From Anaerolineae bacterium (GTDB lineage: Bacteria > Chloroflexota > Anaerolineae > B4-G1 > SLSP01), in the NCBI GenBank assembly GCA_016931185.1, contig JAFGFI010000028.1, forward strand, positions 54,116 through 118,115: a stretch of 64,000 bases of DNA, written 5' to 3'. A program made the translations under genes and the position numbers. Under the pieces are notes generated by a model that saw only the letters and a list, made by a program, of their open reading frames with translations, ran no database searches and was not told the DNA's origin. Position 1 is the first letter of the stretch; each line of letters begins with the position of its first letter. Below, in pieces: positions 8,785 to 17,281 of the stretch.

Positions 8785-10068
8785 TTACGGCAATATCATC
8801 GCCTCACGTTCTGGTCCAACCCCAATGAAGGTGATGGGAACACCCACAATAGCTTCGATGCGGGCAATGTAAGTCTGTACCTTGGCGGGTAGATCGGCGC
8901 GGGTACGCGCGCCCGTAATATCTTCCTCCCAACCTGGCAATTCCTCATAGATGGGTATACTGCGTGTCAGGGCTTCTGCTCCCCACTCGGCGGGAAAGTG
9001 TTCGACGCGCTCTCCATCTAGTTCATAAGCGACGGCGATTTTTAGTGTAGACTGCCCGCTGAGAACGTCCACTTTGGTCAGCGCGATCTCGGTAAGGCCG
9101 TTGACCTGGGCCGCGTAGCGCAGGATAACGGCATCAAGCCAGCCACAACGGCGCGGTCGCCCGGTAGTAACCCCGAATTCGCCGCCGACCTGGCGGATGC
9201 GTTCACCAATTTCATTATTCAATTCGGTAGGGAAGGGGCCTGCACCAACGCGCGTTGTGTAGGCTTTCGCCACACCGACCACACGGGTTACGTCTTTAGG
9301 ACCAAAGCCTAATCCCACCAACGCGCCGCCCGCGATGGGGGAAGAACTGGTAACATAAGGATATGTGCCAAAATTAAGATCAAGTAAGGTTCCTTGTGCG
9401 CCCTCGCAGAGAATGGGATGTCCTGCCCGCAATGTTTCGCCCAGTAGTGTGGTTCCGTCCACCAGGTGTGGGCGTAGTTGTTGTGCGGCATTGTGCAACT
9501 GCTCCACAATAGGAGTGACGGGTACAGGGTCCAGCCCATAAAGCTGGGTCAGACGCGCATTGTGCGCCTCTACCATCTCTCCTACGGCCTCAGCGAAAAC
9601 ATTGAGATCGCGCATTGTCCCGGCGCGCAGGCCGGCACGACGCGCTTTGTCGGCGTAGGTGGGGCCGATACCACGTTTAGTAGTGCCAATGGCTTGTTGT
9701 CCCCGGCTTTTCTCGGAAGCACCGTCAAGTTCACGGTGAGTTGGGAGAATCAAGTGCGCGCCTGCCGCGAGTTTGAGATGGCGCGGAGAGACATCAACGC
9801 CCAATTCGCGCAAAGTTTGCATTTCACTCAATAAGACCAGGGGATTTACCACTGTACCTGCACCGATAAGACAAGTGTTTTCTGGATAGAGAATGCCAGA
9901 GGGTACCAGGTGCAAGGCCAGTTTACGCCCTTCGGCCACTACCGTGTGTCCGGCATTATCACCGCCATTGTAACGAGCAACTAGGGTAGCTTTGGCTGCA
10001 AAGTAATCAACGACCCGTCCTTTTCCTTCATCACCCCATTGAGTACCAATAATAATTGTAACTGACAT
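8785..10068 (-). CDS. purA: Adenylosuccinate synthetase
   Basis: IIGTQWGDEGKGRVVDYFA, GGDNAGHTVV, GTTKRGIGPTYADKA, EGAQGTLLDLNFGTYPYVTSS. Confidence 0.97.
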   Translation of the reverse strand: MSVTIIIGTQWGDEGKGRVVDYFAAKATLVARYNGGDNAGHTVVAEGRKLALHLVPSGILYPENTCLIGAGTVVNPLVLLSEMQTLRELGVDVSPRHLKLAAGAHLILPTHRELDGASEKSRGQQAIGTTKRGIGPTYADKARRAGLRAGTMRDLNVFAEAVGEMVEAHNARLTQLYGLDPVPVTPIVEQLHNAAQQLRPHLVDGTTLLGETLRAGHPILCEGAQGTLLDLNFGTYPYVTSSSPIAGGALVGLGFGPKDVTRVVGVAKAYTTRVGAGPFPTELNNEIGERIRQVGGEFGVTTGRPRRCGWLDAVILRYAAQVNGLTEIALTKVDVLSGQSTLKIAVAYELDGERVEHFPAEWGAEALTRSIPIYEELPGWEEDITGARTRADLPAKVQTYIARIEAIVGVPITFIGVGPEREAMILP

Positions 10069-10175
10069 CGTAAGCTCCTTTCTTCGGTAAGTTGCGAGGA
10101 AATAGCAAATTAAATTAGGGATTAGAGATTAAAGATTAGAAAACGCCAAGCGCTTTAATCTCTAATTTTTAATTT

Positions 10176-12020
10176 TTAACCTTCATTTAAATCTTTGGCC
10201 GTAAAGCTATCGGGGAGCAGGTAGGCCAATGTGTATTCACGATAAGTTCCGTCCGTTTTGGCGATAAAAATGGGGATGTCGGGTGCGGCAAATTCACGGA
10301 TAACCTGGCGGCAGGCGCCACAGGGCGTGCCTCCATTTTCTGTGGCAACGGCAACCGCGCGTATGACGTGCATGGTTTGGGTGTCACTGGTTATCCCAGA
10401 AATGGCGGCCATTTCCGAGATGGCGGCCATTTCAGAAATGGCTTTGGTAATGGCAACACGCTCGGCACAGATGGTTAGGGGATAGACAGCGTTTTCCACA
10501 TTACAACCGGTGTAAATTTGCCCATCCTGTGTTAGAACTGCTGCCCCTACTTTATAATGCGAGTAAGGAACGTACGCATGTTCGCGAGCACGGAGAGCGT
10601 ATGTGATTAGCTGTTGGGGGTCAAGGCATATCTGCTTGGATTCTGTTTCATTGGAAGATTTTTTTATTCTTGCCGGTACACCATAAGCGACACTGTGCGC
10701 GGGAATATCATGGGTGACAACTGCGCCCGCGCCGGTCTTGGCCCCTGTGCCAATATGCCGGGGCGCGATCAACAACGTGTCAGAACCGATAAAGACATCA
10801 TCCTCAATTGTGGTGTGATATTTGTGTTGCCCGTCATAGTTGCACGTAATTGTGCCGGCGCCAATGTTGGTATTGCTGCCTACTTCGGTATCGCCTAAAT
10901 AGCTAAAATGGCCCATCTTGGAGCCGGGACCTAGTGAACTGTTCTTCATCTCGCCGAAATTGCCCATGTGCGCTCCCTCGCACAATCGCGCCCCCTTGCG
11001 CAAGTGCCCGAATGGGCCAATGTCACTGTCATCTTCCATGATCGCGTGTTCTAAGACCGAGGCGAATACTTTACAGCGGTTGCCAATAGCACAAGAATCA
11101 ATGATAGTATTAGGACCAATATTACAATTTTCTCCGATAGTGGTAGTTCCGCGTAGATGGGTATTGGGGTGAAGGGTTGTGTCTGGTCCGATCACTACGT
11201 CCGGGCCGATAGTCGTAGTGGCCGGATCAATGAGGGTAACCCCCTCTAACATCCAGTGTTCGTTGATGCGGCGCCGCAAGGCGGCGGTAGCAATGCTCAT
11301 ATCCAGACGAGTATTGATGCCGAGACCCTCCTCAGGATCCTCTACTGCAATGGCATCTACGGTCAAGTCGTGTTTGACGGCTATATCGACCATATCGGTT
11401 AGGTAATATTCTCCCTTTTTGGGACTAGGACGAAGGTGAGAGAGGTAGGCCCAAAGGAAAGCGGCCTTGAAGAGCAGTATGCCGGTATTGAGTTCATGGA
11501 TAGCGGCAATTTCGGGAGTAGTTTCGGCGTCTTCCACAATAGCTATCACGGATCCCCCGCTGTCGCGCACGATGCGCCCAAAACCACGTGGATTGTCCCG
11601 TTTAACGGTTAGAATAGTAACGGCGGCGTTCGTTCGTTGGTGATGTTCGATCATACGGTGTAGAGAGGTTTTGCGCAGAAGAGGCATATCCCCACAGAGT
11701 ACAAGCACCAGATCGGAACTTCCGGCCGGGCCGATCTCTAAAAGCGACCGGGTTTGCATCACAGCGTGTCCCGTCCCCAGGCGTTGTTGTTGTAAAACAT
11801 AGCGGACGCGGTCGCCTCCCCAGGCGCGGATGTCTTGTTCTGTCTCAGGGCCAACGACCAGCACCGGAGGGCCTGGACTAAGTTGTAGTGTGAGATCGAG
11901 CGTGTATTGGATCATAGGACGCTCCAGTAATGGGTGTAAGATTTTGGGCGTTTTAGATTTAAAGCGTGTACTTTTACCGGCAGCCAGGATGATAGTTGTT
12001 ACTGCAACCGAATTTTCCAT
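10176..12020 (-). CDS. glmU: Fusion protein: N-terminal bifunctional GlmU (~10660-12020) + C-terminal cytidine deaminase (~10176-10630)
   Basis: TIILAAGKSTRFKSKTPKILHPL, left-handed beta helix, GTITCNYDGQHKYHTTIEDDVFIGSDT; then AREHAYVPYSHYKVGAAVLTQDGQIYTGCNVENAVYPLTICAERVAI...GGTPCGACRQVIREF (Cdd zinc motifs). One uninterrupted 614-codon ORF. Confidence 0.93.
   Translation of the reverse strand: MENSVAVTTIILAAGKSTRFKSKTPKILHPLLERPMIQYTLDLTLQLSPGPPVLVVGPETEQDIRAWGGDRVRYVLQQQRLGTGHAVMQTRSLLEIGPAGSSDLVLVLCGDMPLLRKTSLHRMIEHHQRTNAAVTILTVKRDNPRGFGRIVRDSGGSVIAIVEDAETTPEIAAIHELNTGILLFKAAFLWAYLSHLRPSPKKGEYYLTDMVDIAVKHDLTVDAIAVEDPEEGLGINTRLDMSIATAALRRRINEHWMLEGVTLIDPATTTIGPDVVIGPDTTLHPNTHLRGTTTIGENCNIGPNTIIDSCAIGNRCKVFASVLEHAIMEDDSDIGPFGHLRKGARLCEGAHMGNFGEMKNSSLGPGSKMGHFSYLGDTEVGSNTNIGAGTITCNYDGQHKYHTTIEDDVFIGSDTLLIAPRHIGTGAKTGAGAVVTHDIPAHSVAYGVPARIKKSSNETESKQICLDPQQLITYALRAREHAYVPYSHYKVGAAVLTQDGQIYTGCNVENAVYPLTICAERVAITKAISEMAAISEMAAISGITSDTQTMHVIRAVAVATENGGTPCGACRQVIREFAAPDIPIFIAKTDGTYREYTLAYLLPDSFTAKDLNEG
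10397..10443. repeat. In-frame 18-bp tandem repeat with internal palindrome (gaaatggcggccatttc) in the Cdd domain
   Basis: agaaatggcggccatttccgagatggcggccatttcagaaatggct; encodes (SEMAAI)n on the minus strand. Confidence 0.9.
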
Positions 12021-12040
12021 GGGTTAACCTCTCGATCAAG

Positions 12041-12085
12041 AAATAAAAAGGCCCAATACAACGCTGATCTGCATCGTGCTAGGCC
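12041..12085 (-). terminator. Terminator-like hairpin in the glmU-cdd leader (possible attenuator)
   Basis: Minus strand GGCCTAGCACGATGC AGATCA GCGTTGTATTGGGCC TTTTTATTT, ending ~20 nt before the start codon. Confidence 0.6.
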
Positions 12086-12153
12086 CCCTTACTTGATATT
12101 TTCCTGAAAGCTAAATCTTGTAGTTTCCAGGAAATTTCTTTCTACATTTGAAA

Positions 12154-12181
12154 ATTATAACACAGGGAAGAGTGATAGCAA
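12154..12181 (-). promoter_or_regulatory. Promoter for glmU-cdd
   Basis: TTGCTA (12176-12181) - 16 nt - TATAAT (12154-12159) on the minus strand. Confidence 0.55.
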
Positions 12182-12340
12182 GGAATAGGGCTATCGCATT
12201 TGGATCTTCCAGGAAGCTGTGAGTCCCTTACACAGGCTAAATACGTGGGATGGACGCCGGTTTGCCGCATGCTCAAGCCATTCTAAGCTTCCTGGAAGGT
12301 TAAAGCAGCCCAAATGCGATAGCCCTATAGCAAGGAATAG
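12175..12340. mobile_element. MITE-like element: terminal inverted repeats within flanking direct repeats, no ORF
   Basis: IR ATAGGGCTATCGCATTTGG (12185-12203) / CCAAATGCGATAGCCCTAT (12310-12328); subterminal IR TCTTCCAGGAAGCT / AGCTTCCTGGAAGG; direct repeat ATAGCAAGGAATAG at 12175-12188 and 12327-12340. Confidence 0.7.
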
Positions 12341-12373
12341 TAGCAGACCTTTGCCTTTTGTTCTTTAGAGTGC

Positions 12374-12402
12374 TTGACAAACATGGTTAGGGGTGTTATA
12401 AT
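12374..12402 (+). promoter_or_regulatory. Perfect-consensus sigma70-type promoter for the peptide ABC transporter operon
   Basis: TTGACA (12374-12379) - 17 nt - TATAAT (12397-12402). Confidence 0.8.
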
Positions 12403-12438
12403 ATTTGGCATTATAAAATACCAAATTCTAACAAAATG

Positions 12439-12488
12439 AAGCGTTTCCTAGTTGATACATCGTGTGCATGTATCAATTCGAAACGTTT
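12439..12488. repeat. Two-part inverted repeat in the long leader of the ABC transporter operon
   Basis: AAGCGTTTC-ctag-TTGATACAT-cgtgtgc-ATGTATCAA-ttc-GAAACGTTT. Confidence 0.6.
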
Positions 12489-12852
12489 GTAATTGATATC
12501 CCATTCTTTGACATAGCGCTTGGCCGCGAATTGTCGAATTGCACATTTAAAATCCCAATATATCAATTAACTACTCAAAAAGCTATGCCTGCGCAGCTGA
12601 ACATGTTGTATTGCAAGCTTTTGTTTATCTGTATTGTTCCTGGGCCATGCATTTGTAGACAGATAGCAATAGATGAATAGGCGATTTGCCATCCTTGAAT
12701 GTGCTATTTGGATGATAAGGTACAAATCTTTTGCCCGCGGGACTAGCTTGGAAGGAGGTGCCTAAGCAAACATTGTCCTGGAATACTCGATGAACGTAGG
12801 TGTAGAAAATTAAATTAGATAGGATACTTTACTCAATCAAGGAGGAAATCTA

Positions 12853-14823
12853 ATGAGCAAGCGTTATTTGTGTTTTTGGATTGTAGTTACGATTCTGACC
12901 CTTGTTGTGACTTCATGCGGCGGCGGTGCAACCCCCGCGCCGGCCACTTCGGAGCCTGAATCCCAGGCGACCACCGAACCGGAAGCACCGGCGGCAAGCC
13001 AGTACAAGGAAGCCCCGATACTGGCGGAAATGGTTAAGGCAGGCACGCTGCCGCCTGTTGAAGAACGATTGCCCGGAGTCCCATTTGTAGTGGAAAAGGG
13101 TGTATTGATCAGCGAGACGGATCTGCCCGATTGGACCCCTGGGCAATACGGCGGTACACTGCGCGTAGGTCATAGCGTGGCTAACTGGAACCCGGATATC
13201 TTCGTCATGATGGACGAGGCACTGTTGCAGGGTCAGGGGATTGGGATGGATGGCATTCAGGGCAATGTCGTTGAGAGTTTCGAGGTCGAGAACGATAACA
13301 AGGACTTCACCTTTAAGATCCGCAAGGGATTGCGGTGGTCCGACGGTGAGCCGGTCACCACCGAGGATGTCCGCTTTACCTTTGAGGACATGTACGCGAA
13401 TGAGAAACTCTATCCGTCCGGTATCCCGAACGAGTTCCGTGTTGGTTTCTCGGTGAAGGGCGCGAAGGGGACGCTACAGATTATTGACGACTATACCTTC
13501 AAAATTAGTTTCCCCGAAGCGTATGGTGGGTTCGTCCGCAATATGTGGATTGAGGGTTGGAAGGGGTATACTCTCGTGATCAATCCGGCGCATTATCTCA
13601 AACAATTCCACATCACCTATACTAAGCTCGAGGATATGCAGGAAGAGATGACTGCAATGAACCTGAGCGACGAGTGGTGGCAGTATTTCGCCAACAAGCG
13701 CTGCCAGAACTGGGATATGAGTAATCCGCGTTGTGCGAATTTCCCCGGTCTCTATCCGTGGATTCTCAAGGATTCTGGCGATCCCAGTTTGTTGATCTGG
13801 GAGCGCAACCCGTATTACTACAAAGTCGATAGCAATGGTCAGCAGCTTCCGTACATCGACAAGATTGTCTCGCAGCAGGTTGACAATGTTGAGATGTTGA
13901 ACCTTAAAGCTCTCACAGGCGAAATTGACTTTATGCGCGAATCTACCGCCCTGGTGAAAGTCCCGCTCTATATGGAAAGCGCTGAGCAGGCTGGCTTCCG
14001 TGTTGTGTTGACCGATATGCATGTCGACTCTTCCGGCATTCGCCTCAACCAGACGTTCGATGACGCGGATTGGCAATCGGTGGTACAGGATGTTCGCTTC
14101 CGCCAGGCTGTCAGTATGGCGGTTAACCGCCAAGAGCTAATCGACACCGTTTACTATGGTCATGCATCATTCCCCCTGGAGTTAGTCGGTGAGGAGTACT
14201 CCCAGTTCGATGTGGATGCAGCCAATAGATTACTGGACGATATGGGCCTAACTGAGAAAAATGCAGATGGTATCCGTCTCTACCCAAGCGGTGCGCCTAT
14301 CAATATCCTGTTAGAACATGCTGCACATGCACCAGACCTTATCCCGGTTGCAGACCTGGTCGCCCAATATTTGAAGCCGATTGGCATTAACGTGACGGTC
14401 AAACAGATCGACTCAAGCCTGTTTAGCGAGAGATATAATGCGAATCAGATCCAGGCCAGTGTTCACTGGAGCCATGATCGTGGTTGGGACAACGACGCCG
14501 TGTCCGGCAGTGTGGCCCGCGCCGGCATATTGTGGAACCAGTGGGTGAGCACCGAAGGCAAAGAAGGTGTTGAGCCACCGGAGTGGATCATGAAGGCTTA
14601 CGACATTGATTCTCGTCGCTGGCAGGTGATCTCCGGCTCCGAAGAGTACAAAAAGGTCGTTGCCGAGGGCACCCAGTGGTGCCGCGACAACTTGCCGTAC
14701 ATTAACTTCGTCGAGAATGTGAAGTACCCGATGGTTGTCTCGGTTAAGTTGGGGAACATGCCGCAGTCCGGCTTTGCTATTGCTGCAAACTTCAGCGGTG
14801 AACAGTTATTCTTCAAAGAGTAA
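12853..14823 (+). CDS. ABC transporter substrate-binding lipoprotein, SBP family 5 (peptide/nickel type)
   Basis: Lipobox-like VVTSCGGG, Thr/Pro/Glu linker, family-5 features (FTFKIRKGLRWSDGEPVTTEDVRFTFEDM); AAGGAGG upstream. Confidence 0.92.
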   Translation: MSKRYLCFWIVVTILTLVVTSCGGGATPAPATSEPESQATTEPEAPAASQYKEAPILAEMVKAGTLPPVEERLPGVPFVVEKGVLISETDLPDWTPGQYGGTLRVGHSVANWNPDIFVMMDEALLQGQGIGMDGIQGNVVESFEVENDNKDFTFKIRKGLRWSDGEPVTTEDVRFTFEDMYANEKLYPSGIPNEFRVGFSVKGAKGTLQIIDDYTFKISFPEAYGGFVRNMWIEGWKGYTLVINPAHYLKQFHITYTKLEDMQEEMTAMNLSDEWWQYFANKRCQNWDMSNPRCANFPGLYPWILKDSGDPSLLIWERNPYYYKVDSNGQQLPYIDKIVSQQVDNVEMLNLKALTGEIDFMRESTALVKVPLYMESAEQAGFRVVLTDMHVDSSGIRLNQTFDDADWQSVVQDVRFRQAVSMAVNRQELIDTVYYGHASFPLELVGEEYSQFDVDAANRLLDDMGLTEKNADGIRLYPSGAPINILLEHAAHAPDLIPVADLVAQYLKPIGINVTVKQIDSSLFSERYNANQIQASVHWSHDRGWDNDAVSGSVARAGILWNQWVSTEGKEGVEPPEWIMKAYDIDSRRWQVISGSEEYKKVVAEGTQWCRDNLPYINFVENVKYPMVVSVKLGNMPQSGFAIAANFSGEQLFFKE

Positions 14824-14833
14824 ACCAAGTTTG

Positions 14834-14866
14834 TTTAGGGAGTGCGTAAGTTGCGCACTCCCTAAA
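14834..14866 (+). terminator. Intercistronic hairpin after the SBP gene (partial terminator or mRNA stabiliser)
   Basis: TTTAGGGAGTGCG TAAGTTG CGCACTCCCTAAA, 13-bp perfect stem. Confidence 0.7.
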
Positions 14867-15102
14867 TTGCAATTAAATGGCGTTGTCTGATGAATATGAC
14901 CGGGCAACTGATAAGACAAAGGATACTCGTGCCCCTGTGGTCCTCAAGCCAAGCAAATCCGGTTTGTGGTTTACTAACGCCCAATCTTCTTGTCTGAATT
15001 CAATGTGTTCCGGCCATAGGTTTGTGATCGCTTCTTTACCTGTATGTTCACCTGTTGCTTATTGTTCCAGGCAGTGCATACACAGAGGAGGAGAATAAAC
15101 AC

Positions 15103-16101
15103 GTGTTATTATATTTAATCCGTCGCATTCTTATGTTAGTGCCGATTATGATACTGATGTCTATGGTGGCTTTTTTCCTCATTCAGTTGCCACCGGGTGA
15201 CTTTGTCAGCTTCCGTATTGAGCAACTAAAGATGTCTGGGCTCGAGGTCTCCGAGAATGAGGCAGAGCGGCTCAAAGTGCAATTCGGTCTCGATAAACCC
15301 CCACTGGAGCGCTATGTGTGGTGGGTCTCTGGGATCGTCTTTCGGGGAAATTGGGGTTGGTCACTCCAGTGGAATAAGTCTGTCAACGAGATTCTCCAGG
15401 AACGTATTCCGATGACCATCACGATCTCACTTCTGGCGTTAATACTCTCATGGACCGTTGCAGTGCCGGTAGGTATCTATTCAGCGACCCACAAATATTC
15501 GTTCATGGACTATCTGGCTACTTTTCTTGGATTTATCGGCGTGGCAACACCCGGTTTCCTGTTAGCATTGATCATGGCCTGGTTGCTTTTTACAAAATTG
15601 GACTTCTCGGTCTTAGGGCTTTTTTCCACGGAGTTCCTCGATGCCTCGTGGAGCTTCGCGAAGTTTGTGGATTTACTTAAGCATATCTGGCTGCCCTTGA
15701 TCCTTGTTGGGATGGGCAATACTGCATCAACTATCCGTGTGGTGCGGAATAACTTGCTTGATGAGCTGAATAAGCAATATGTGATTACAGCGCGCGCTAA
15801 AGGGCTTTCTGAATGGAAGTTGATCTGGAAGTATCCTGTGCGCATGGCGATCAATCCTCTACTTAGCACGGTAAGCTGGGTGCTTCCGGGCCTGGTCTCT
15901 GGCACGATCCTGATTGATATAGTCCTCAGTCTCCAGACCGTGGGGCCGGTGTTGTTACGGGCAACCCTAGCTCAGGATATGTACCTGGCCGGCTCTATTG
16001 TGCTAATCCTCAGTGCTATGACCGTGGTCGGTGCATTGGTTGGCGATATCTTGCTTGTGCTGGTAGATCCTCGTATCCGTTTCGGGAGGTTAGCAAAGTG
16101 A
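15103..16101 (+). CDS. Peptide ABC transporter permease (DppB/OppB type)
   Basis: LLYLIRRILMLVPIMILMSMVAFFLIQLPPGDF; EAA-like loop ARAKGLSEWKLIWKYPVRMAINPLL; GTG start after GGAGGAG. Confidence 0.92.
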   Translation: MLLYLIRRILMLVPIMILMSMVAFFLIQLPPGDFVSFRIEQLKMSGLEVSENEAERLKVQFGLDKPPLERYVWWVSGIVFRGNWGWSLQWNKSVNEILQERIPMTITISLLALILSWTVAVPVGIYSATHKYSFMDYLATFLGFIGVATPGFLLALIMAWLLFTKLDFSVLGLFSTEFLDASWSFAKFVDLLKHIWLPLILVGMGNTASTIRVVRNNLLDELNKQYVITARAKGLSEWKLIWKYPVRMAINPLLSTVSWVLPGLVSGTILIDIVLSLQTVGPVLLRATLAQDMYLAGSIVLILSAMTVVGALVGDILLVLVDPRIRFGRLAK

Positions 16102-17270
16102 GCGACAATGACAACCCCAATATAACGGCCACCGACGTGAATGTCGCCCAGCAACTGCCTGATGTGGAACCGGACGAGATCGCGACTGTAGAAGAGCGCT
16201 ACTACTATGCCAGCCAGTCGGAGTTGATCTGGTGGCGGTTTACCCGTCACAAGGCGGCTGTCGTTTCCGCTGTGTTGCTGATCTTGCTTTACTTTGGCGC
16301 GATCCTCGCGGATTTTATTTCGCCTTACACAAAGGATACACGCTTTGAAAATTTCCAGAATGCTCCCCCCACGGCAATCCATTTTATTAAGCCGGACGGC
16401 GGCATTCAGCCCTATATCTTTGCTTTCCAGCGCGAGATGAACCCGGAAACATTCCGGTGGCTCTTTACGGAAGATACCAGCAAGATTTATCCGATCAAGT
16501 TCTTTATCAAGGGTGAAGAGTATAGGTTCTTTGGACTTTTCAAGACGAAAATACACTTGTTTGGCACCGAGGGAGCTCCGATCTTCCTTTTCGGCACCGA
16601 CCGGCTGTCGCGCGATCTGTTCACCCGCACTTGGATGGGTGCCCGTATTTCACTTTCAATTGGACTTGTGGGTGTATTCCTCAGCTTTGTACTCGGCGTA
16701 CTCTTAGGCGGCATTTCTGGTTATTTTGGCGGGTTGGCTGATGAAGCGATCCAACGTGTGATTGACTTCTTGTTAGCGATCCCTGGATTGCCTTTATGGA
16801 TGACGCTCGCGGCAGCGTTGCCGCGCGACTGGCCGACTCTCAAGATGTATTTTGCTATTACCGTTATCCTCTCCGTGTTGGGGTGGTGTGGTCTTGCTCG
16901 TGTGGTGCGGGGTAAAATACTGCAATTGCGTGAAGAAGACTATACACTGGCAGCACAGGGAGCAGGTGCAAGTGACTGGCGTATTATCACACGCCACCTG
17001 CTACCCGGCTTTACGAGTCACTTGATCGTGTCCATTACCTTTTCTATCCCAGGCATGATTCTGAATGAGACGGCGCTCAGCTTCATCGGCCTCGGCATGC
17101 AGCCGCCGGCTGTTAGCTGGGGGACATTGCTACAGGATGCGCAAAATCTCACTGCGGTGGCGCATCAATCCTGGCTACTGATTCCGGCGCTTTTTGTGAT
17201 CGTGACCGTGATTCTTTTTAACTTTGTCGGCGACGGCTTGCGCGATGCCGCTGACCCGTATGAGAGATAG
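16098..17270 (+). CDS. Peptide ABC transporter permease (DppC/OppC type)
   Basis: Overlaps the upstream stop; GTDRLSRDLFTRTWMGARISLSIGLVG; AAQGAGASDWRIITRHLLPG. Confidence 0.93.
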   Translation: MSDNDNPNITATDVNVAQQLPDVEPDEIATVEERYYYASQSELIWWRFTRHKAAVVSAVLLILLYFGAILADFISPYTKDTRFENFQNAPPTAIHFIKPDGGIQPYIFAFQREMNPETFRWLFTEDTSKIYPIKFFIKGEEYRFFGLFKTKIHLFGTEGAPIFLFGTDRLSRDLFTRTWMGARISLSIGLVGVFLSFVLGVLLGGISGYFGGLADEAIQRVIDFLLAIPGLPLWMTLAAALPRDWPTLKMYFAITVILSVLGWCGLARVVRGKILQLREEDYTLAAQGAGASDWRIITRHLLPGFTSHLIVSITFSIPGMILNETALSFIGLGMQPPAVSWGTLLQDAQNLTAVAHQSWLLIPALFVIVTVILFNFVGDGLRDAADPYER

Positions 17271-17281
17271 GGGGAGAGATA

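Noticed and set aside
12018-12150. T-box riboswitch upstream of glmU
   Set aside because: Terminator present but no T-box consensus (AGGGUGGNACCGCG) or specifier-loop structure was found.
12186-12327. Intact insertion sequence
   Set aside because: Terminal inverted repeats enclose only ~140 bp with no transposase ORF, so it is reported as MITE-like instead.
12749-12786. Small GTG-initiated ORF after GGAGG (VPKQTLSWNTR*) in the ABC operon leader
   Set aside because: The Shine-Dalgarno-like sequence directly abuts the GTG, leaving no workable spacing; no other support.
13474-14133. 219-aa minus-strand ORF
   Set aside because: Antisense to the SBP gene; sense-strand protein is clearly coding.
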